Part shown: piece after piece, positions 7,432 to 12,895 of the stretch
Layout of the letters: every line of letters starts with the position of its first letter
How positions within the stretch are numbered: the stretch's first letter is position 1
DNA from: Conidiobolus incongruus B7586
Taxonomy: Eukaryota; Entomophthoromycota; Entomophthoromycetes; Entomophthorales; Conidiobolaceae
DNA: 12,895 nt
Assembly (NCBI GenBank): GCA_000697335.1
Contig: JNEM01009191.1
Span: forward strand, 1 to 12,895
Direction: 5' to 3'
Program-made: the position numbers and the translations under genes
Notes under the pieces: generated by a model
What the model saw: only the letters and a program-made list of their open reading frames with translations
The model's database searches: none
What the model was told of the DNA's origin: nothing

Positions 7432-9714
7432 TTAATTTTGTAAATCCACTTTCTCCAAAGCATCTAAAAGTAAACGTTGGGAAAATCCTGGTAATTCTGT
7501 TTCAACTTCATCGAAAGCTTGAATCAGTTTTTTCACCTTTTGCTTGCCAGCAATCGTGTGAGCCCCGTTATAAGCCTAATAATTATTGTGAATAGATGAG
7601 TAATATGTATTGTTATAATATTTTTACCTTGGTCAATAGTGGTTCAATGATAGCTTTGTATACACTATCAGTCAATTTCATCGTATCTGAATTAAATTCA
7701 GTGTCAGCATATTGAGAATTTGATTCGGAATTGGGAGGCGTAATAGGAGCTTTAGTAGCTTCAGGCCTGGCTGCAGGTACTGGATTGGCGGTAGGAACCG
7801 GTGGTGGATTTCGAGTGGGCAAAGGAGGTGGAGAGGTGACCCTTGGGGGAGGTGGAGTAGCTTTGGGAGCAGAAGCTTGTACAGGTTGGCGGATAGTAGC
7901 AGCTGAGTTTGAGGGTGGTTTGACAGTTCCAAAGTCCCAGTCAAGGTCATTATTTGGTGTTTCCCTAAATCATTTATTAGAGTAAATTAATGCTGAGGAT
8001 ATTAAATATATACTCATCGCTGATATGAGGTTCTTCTTCAGAGTCAGATAAGTGTCCTTGATTAACCCAGGTTTGAAAACGATCGATTAGATCAACCAAA
8101 TAATAGGTACGTTTAGCATTTTTGATAAATTTGTGCTTAAGAAGGTCTTTAGCACTAGGTCTCTATAAGCATGTTATCATTATCTGAATGTAAATAAGAA
8201 CCGCGTAATCTACCTTTTCAGGATCCTTTTGTAAACATAAAGAAACGAATTCTTTGAAAGTTTTAGTAAAGTTTCCCTCAAGAGTGGGAGGGTCACATTT
8301 GGGTATGAGAAAAAGAACTTTCATTGGGTGAAGTTCAGCATAGGGTGGATATCCTTTAGCAAGTTCAATTGCTGTAATACCTAATGACCAAATATCGGCC
8401 TATTTTATATAGTTTGATTATTCTAATTGAATCATAACTATTTATGAAAATGGTATACCTTGTGATCATACCCAGAATGTTTAATAACTTCTGGAGCCAT
8501 CCAAAACTAAAATTATGATTAATAAAATGATATTGAAATTGAATAAATATAATAAATACGGGAGTTCCGACAAAGGTATTCTTCTTAGTCAAGGTAGCAG
8601 TTAACTGAATATAAAAAGTTAAAATACAAAATTAAAATAATTGTAATTATTATAAAATACCTGTCCAGAAACACCAAAATCAGCCATTTTAACTAAATAT
8701 TAATATCATGAATATTATGATTGAAGTTATTATATATTTTATATCCTACCATCTCCGTTGGCACTTAATAAAACATTAGCAGCTATAATTCAAAATTAAA
8801 TATCAGCTAAATTAGAACACTCAATATTAGTAGTCAACCGTATACCTTTAATGTCTAAAAATTAAATATATATATATTAGAAAATAATGTTTTAATTATT
8901 AATTAATATAAGCTTACCTCGATGAAGTTTATTTTCACCATGTAAATATTCAAGACCTTTAAGTAATTCTCTCAAAATAATTGCAATATAAGGTTCAGAA
9001 ATTTTGCCAGGTTTCATCTAAGGAGAATTATTATCAATTTTGGTATAAATGTGATAATTCAAAAGTAATTACTAAATCGGAGCAAGAACCGCCCAAGCAA
9101 TATTCCATAACAATCCAGAGTTGAGAGCCTTTAAGATAAGATCCATAGTATCTATTTAATATGGTTTAAATTTTATAACTGAATAATTTATAGTTAAATA
9201 GTACTTGGTAACATGAGGGGAATCCAGTTGACTTAAAATAGCAATTTCTTGTTGAATATCCTCAATTTCATCTTCTGCACTTTCCAAATCAATTATTTTA
9301 ATAGCTACAGGAGTTTTACTCCTTTTATCAAAACTAAAACATACGAGATTATTTTTGTTTTAATTGAGTTACCATATAAATTGAGATAATATTAGAAGTA
9401 ACTTACCCCTTGAAGACCTCACCAAAAGAACCTCTACCTATACAATAATGAATATAGTTGAATATGGTAACTTTTAAATAATTTTATAATAATAACCTAT
9501 TCTATGTTGTTTTATGTAAAACTGCTCAGGGTCTACATTACGCGAATTATTGGAAGTATGCGACTAGATTTCAGAGTGTTATAATTAGTTAAAAAAAAAT
9601 TTTTTTTTGAAAGATTTAAGCATTTGGTGAAATTTATAATTTAAATATTTAAAATTATAAAAATTTATTAAAAAAAACTTAAATGAATAAAATTAAATAT
9701 ATTAAACTTACCAT
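7432..9714 (-). CDS. Ste20 / GCK-III family Ser/Thr kinase (Severin, Sps1, MST3/4-like), 15 coding exons
   Basis: Coding exons, in gene order: 9712-9714, 9497-9563, 9407-9437, 9205-9333, 9073-9151, 8918-9017, 8846-8854, 8750-8782, 8661-8692, 8560-8604, 8459-8506, 8214-8399, 8014-8162, 7628-7964 and 7432-7575. They total 1,392 nt, giving 463 residues plus TAA, and every intron is GT-AG with consistent phase. Kinase domain, about residues 16-267: glycine loop GRGSFGEV (24-31), VAIK lysine K46, helix-C glutamate E63, HRDIKAAN (135-142; catalytic D137), DFG (155-157), activation segment [15 protein letters not shown] (168-182), and [29 protein letters not shown] and the SEEE linker are typical of germinal-centre kinases. 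A proline-rich linker (about 316-378) follows. The C-terminal helical region (about 401-463; [20 protein letters not shown]) resembles the MST4/MST3 tail that binds PDCD10/CCM3. Such kinases act in the cytoplasm and Golgi in polarity, stress and cytokinesis or sporulation signalling. All catalytic residues are present, so it looks active. Confidence 0.93.
7576..7627 (-). other. last intron, 52 nt, in the C-terminal tail
   Basis: It is a phase 0 intron between ...LLTK and [10 protein letters not shown]. The donor is GTAAAA and the acceptor TTATTAG. It shows the size and signals typical of this gene's introns; the others are 7965-8013, 8163-8213, 8400-8458, 8507-8559, 8605-8660, 8693-8749, 8783-8845, 8855-8917, 9018-9072, 9152-9204, 9334-9406, 9438-9496 and 9564-9711. 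Confidence 0.9.
8846..8854 (-). other. coding exon 7: 9-nt micro-exon in the catalytic loop
   Basis: The nine bases ACATTAAAG are bounded by AG on the acceptor side and GTATAC on the donor side, with 63-nt introns on each side. Exon 6 ends ...CATCGAG and exon 8 begins CTGCTAAT. Only inclusion of the nine bases restores HRDIKAAN; skipping them would leave His-Arg-Ala-Ala-Asn, in frame but without the catalytic Asp and Lys. Confidence 0.9.
9712..9714 (-). other. coding exon 1: start codon alone
   Basis: The frame of exon 2 opens directly after an acceptor AG (TAG at 9564-9566 lies in frame, just outside the exon) and carries no ATG before the kinase domain. The nearest strong donor upstream is GTAAGT (9706-9711), immediately preceded by ATG. 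Splicing ATG to exon 2 gives Met-Ser-His-Thr-Ser-Asn-Asn and keeps frame. The intron is 148 nt, longer than the gene's other introns. An alternative would be a different 5' exon; transcript data would decide. Confidence 0.65.
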
Positions 9715-9734
9715 TATTAATTGGGTTTTCTATT

Positions 9735-9765
9735 TTTCCAATAAAAAGAAATTTATATAACGATA
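9735..9765 (-). promoter_or_regulatory. possible core promoter of the kinase gene (ATTGG and TATATAAA-like)
   Basis: On the minus strand, TTATATAAAT (9751-9760) resembles a TATA box and lies about 37 bases upstream of the start codon. A TATTGGA string (CCAAT on the plus strand, about 9738-9742) lies between them. TATA-like strings are common by chance in DNA this AT-rich and the implied 5' leader would be very short, so this is a weak call. Confidence 0.25.
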
Positions 9766-11757
9766 AAATATCAATTTAAGAGAAATAAAATAGTATAATA
9801 TTAATTAATTAAAGTTCAAATTAATAGATAAATGAAGAACAATAAAATATTCAAGGTATAAGAGCGAGTAAATAAAAGTAATTAAAATGAATACTCAATA
9901 ATAATTGACTTACTAATATTTTAAACTAATATTATTTATAAATTTTTTATAATAGTAAAAATATTGATATATTTTTTAAAGGATCAAATTTAAGAAAAAG
10001 AAATTGATTTTAACTATTCAATTTTTTTTCAATTTGATCTAATATAAAAATGGGGAATGGCTCAGTTATACATGAATTCATAATTATAAATTTTTAATGA
10101 CAATTTTAGTTGGTTCTTAATATAAACTATATTTAGTAAACTTTTTTCGTAATACATCACTAGCTAGTCCACAACCAGGTAATCACCTAACACTTTTTTA
10201 ATTGAGAGTCAGATTTAACATTGAACAAGTTGTACAAAGGTATGGAATTGAATAGGGATTCACTTCAGTTAAACACTGAATTATCAAGTACAAAACTAAA
10301 TCGACATGAAAGATTCATTACATCATACACTAATCACAGAATTTTGACATATATTTTGTAATGTCAAAAAAAATTTAATATAAATAAATTTCCGAATAAT
10401 TGAAATTTTTAATAATCCAATCAATTGAATGATTTAGCCCTCATTGCCAATAGTTCTTAATAATCTAATAGAAAATAAAAATTATAATATCAATTAATAT
10501 TATGAATTATAAAAAAATAGAAAAATATATAAAAATTATTAATAACATATCAAAGTTAAAAACTATTTTTTAAATTTTGATATCTTGAATATTTGAAAAT
10601 AATTAAAATTATATATTAAGGCTTCAATTAAAAATTTTCAACATGTTCATATAGTATGACTTGGGAATAACTTACTCTGTTTCACAAAGACTTAATATAA
10701 TTTTTAGTAATTAGTATAATAATTTATTATGTATAATCAAGTTAGGTAGATTGTACTATATTTTATATACTTACATCCTATATTCCCAGTTTTATTTTAA
10801 TTTCTAGTGAAAAAATAAATGATAAATTGATGATTTCAATTAATCAATCATAGAATTTTAAAATGTAATACTCTTAAACTGATTTAAGTACTAGAATATG
10901 TTCAAGTCCAAATTTAACTACTGTAAAATGGCAATTAGGTGACGATCTATTATATTTCAAAACAACTTAATAATAAAAGATTATTCCATTAAATTGTGAT
11001 AAATCAAATAAATTAATGTTAAACTAAACCTTTTGTAGATATATTTTCCAAATTTCAGAGCATTTTTGATAAATTTGATATTTTATCAATTCTTTGAATA
11101 TATGGATACTAATTTTAATAATATATAATATCACATTTAATTACTGATATAAGTTCAAATCACATTTTGCGAGTAAAATAAAATTGGAGAACAATAATTA
11201 ACCCAAAGTTCAGAAGAGGAAAATTTAATAAGGCTTGATTTTTAAATAAATTAATATCAAAGTTATTTCAAATTATAGATTTTTCATTAATCAATATGTA
11301 TATATTTATTTAACAACATAGCTATGGTATTATAGACGATCTATATATATCATCCAAAAACAATTGATTTAGAGATTTAGTCAAGGAATATATTTCAGAC
11401 TTTGAGTATGTCATATTTACAATTTAATGAGATATATAGTGATTCAATGCATACATTATCATTTTAATGAGTTTAGAAATAACAATTTTTGATTAATGGA
11501 TTGCTTTGATAAATATATAAATTAATATTAAAAATTCTCTAGTTTTTTATATACTGTTATAATTTATACATCAATTGTATATATTTGATGATTTGTGTTG
11601 CTCGCTAATTCCAGATAAAATAATAGTTCAGTATTCTTATTTAAACTAGCTTATCGATTTAATAACTGATACATTGTATATAAATAAAATGAAACCAGAT
11701 TTAGATTTCGAATTTTTCCAAATAATTAAATATCTTTGCTCTGCGATTATAGCTTAG

Positions 11758-11786
11758 TGTATATATATATATATATATACATATAC
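11758..11786. repeat. (TA)n microsatellite
   Basis: About ten uninterrupted TA units followed by a short TACATATACAT tail. It is simple-sequence DNA in the intergenic stretch. Confidence 0.9.
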
Positions 11787-12389
11787 ATTACATTATGATT
11801 ATTCAAAATATTATCAATTTCAATTATTATAAAATGTATTTATTATTTAAATATTTTTAAATAAATTGAACAAGATCAATAAAATGTACAACGATCAAAT
11901 TGTCAAATTGACTAGAATCAATAAGAAAATGATTTTGAATATGAATGGCCTAATATCACCATGTATTTCCAAATTGTTTGAATGAAATACAATATATGAT
12001 CCATAAAATTTTTGTAGAATATGATCAAATCAAGAATTCTTTTATAACAGTTAAAAAATTTAAATTATGTGATCAAGAATTTAAATATATTTTCATTTTA
12101 ATAAAATCTCTTTTTAATTCAACTAATTAGTTATCAATATATCAGATTCATTTCAGATTGATCATAAATTATAAAGCTTAAAATTAACATATTAAAATAA
12201 TCAATGTTTTTATAATGTATTTCAATTTTTCAATCACAATATTTTATATGTAAATATCTATTTATCAAGTGTTAGTGATATTTTATTTTGCAAATTATAA
12301 ATTAAATATTTATATTTGGTCAAATATTCAATATTATTTTTATTAATCAAAAATAATTCTGAATTTAAATTGAAATTATATAAATAATA

Positions 12390-12895
12390 TTTATTACCTT
12401 GAATTTAAAGAAATGGGAAATTTTTTAATTTCTAATTTTTCAAATATATTATTAGTTTGAAATAAATAAATATATATAATGTTAATAAGAAATTATATAT
12501 ATATATATATATAATAATTTTTTTGATTAAAAAATTAACTTTTTAAAATTGGTTGTTTAATTTAATTATGTTTAAACTAAATAGTAATTATCAGAAGTTT
12601 TTTATTTTAGTATTAATAAAACTTAACTATAAGCCTTTTAAAATTATTTAAAATTTACAAGTAGCTTTTAATAATAAAGTATTATCTAAATTAATAATTT
12701 ATTACTAGGTAAATTACTTTAAAGCTAAAAAAAAAACTATTTAAAACCTGCTAAAATTTAAAAAACTAACTTTAACTGTTATTTTTTTAATTATTAATAG
12801 AGTGAAAAAATATATTAAAAAACACCTTTTTATTTTAGTTAAAAAATTATCTAAGTACTTTAATATTAGTTTTATAAGTATTTTATATATATTAA
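12390..12895 (-). repeat. right arm of a diverged inverted repeat (unknown AT-rich element)
   Basis: The reverse complement of this segment matches 1478-1940 in order and with similar spacing. The clearest blocks are at 12699-12731 (TTTATTACTAGGTAAATTAC...AAAGCT on the plus strand), about 12570-12600 (TTTAAACTAAATAGTAATTA) and about 12408-12460. The inner boundary is near 12390; the outer end runs off the window. No coding potential is visible. Confidence 0.7.
12494..12513. repeat. (TA)n microsatellite inside the right repeat arm
   Basis: About ten TA units lie within the right arm of the inverted repeat. The left arm has only a short TATATATT tract at the corresponding place (near 1852-1859), so the tract probably expanded after the two copies separated. 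Confidence 0.8.

Larger units (their letters stand above)
9715..12389. other. AT-rich intergenic stretch, no gene seen
   Basis: This is 2.7 kb upstream of the kinase gene. Bases 10050-10450 and 10620-10800 are a little less AT-rich than the rest, but no frame is open for long and no protein motif, tRNA box or transposon end was recognised. A small perfect hairpin (TTCAGT, five-base loop, ACTGAA; 10264-10280) and a TA microsatellite near 11760 are the only local structures. The proximal part presumably holds the kinase promoter. Confidence 0.55.

Noticed and set aside
7678-7985. Plus-strand Gly-rich and minus-strand Leu/Pro-rich ORFs
   Set aside because: They are other-frame readings of kinase exon 14, whose proline-rich linker gives Gly-rich antisense translation.
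8365-8592. A 75-codon minus-strand ORF starting [11 protein letters not shown]
   Set aside because: It is kinase exon 10 read through unspliced introns; splicing at GTATTT restores GTPFWMAPE.
8846-8854. Kinase read as inactive for lack of HRD
   Set aside because: The motif is absent from the larger exons but is restored by a correctly bordered 9-nt exon.
10050-10450. Possible tRNA or other RNA gene in a less AT-rich patch
   Set aside because: No B-box-like GGTTCGANNCC, cloverleaf or other conserved RNA structure could be found; only a six-base hairpin is present.

Overview
The window is very AT-rich eukaryotic DNA with one intact, intron-dense gene, one long dead gene, one dead DNA transposon nested inside it, and large gene-free AT-rich stretches. 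The kinase gene has 14 mostly tiny introns (13 of them 49-73 nt, all GT-AG) in a genome with very AT-rich noncoding DNA. Its Severin/Sps1-type germinal-centre kinase is of a kind found in fungi and amoebae. Together these suggest an early-diverging fungus, most likely an arbuscular mycorrhizal (Rhizophagus-like) or related Mucoromycota genome. That assignment is inference; nothing here fixes the species. The standard genetic code is in use.

Layout. Bases 150-252 hold a CTAT microsatellite. Bases 253-1477 are featureless AT-rich DNA. Bases 1478-1940 are one arm of a diverged inverted repeat whose partner lies at 12390-12895, reaching the window edge. Bases 2679-6505 carry the relic of a large amidohydrolase with an N-terminal TolB/PD40-type beta-propeller. 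It is recognisable nearly end to end but is broken by many stops in all three stop triplets and by several frame changes. A decayed mariner-type DNA transposon (3393-4662), with matching inverted ends and a mariner transposase C-terminus, splits the relic. Bases 6506-7431 hold only an unidentified small ORF.

Bases 7432-9714 on the minus strand are the one gene that looks functional. It is a 463-residue GCK-III type Ste20 kinase (MST3/MST4/STK25, Severin, Sps1 group) assembled from 15 coding exons, with every exon phase closing. It has a complete catalytic domain, a proline-rich linker and a C-terminal helical segment like the PDCD10-binding region of animal MST3/MST4. Two gene-structure oddities stand out: the start codon is alone on its own coding exon, and a 9-nt micro-exon encodes the core of the HRD catalytic loop. 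Bases 9715-12389 are AT-rich intergenic DNA with no supported gene.

The kinase and the dead hydrolase show no functional relation. No tRNA, rRNA, CRISPR array or multi-gene accessory system is visible. The points most worth checking are the micro-exon, the ATG-only exon, the amidohydrolase relic and the flanking inverted repeat.
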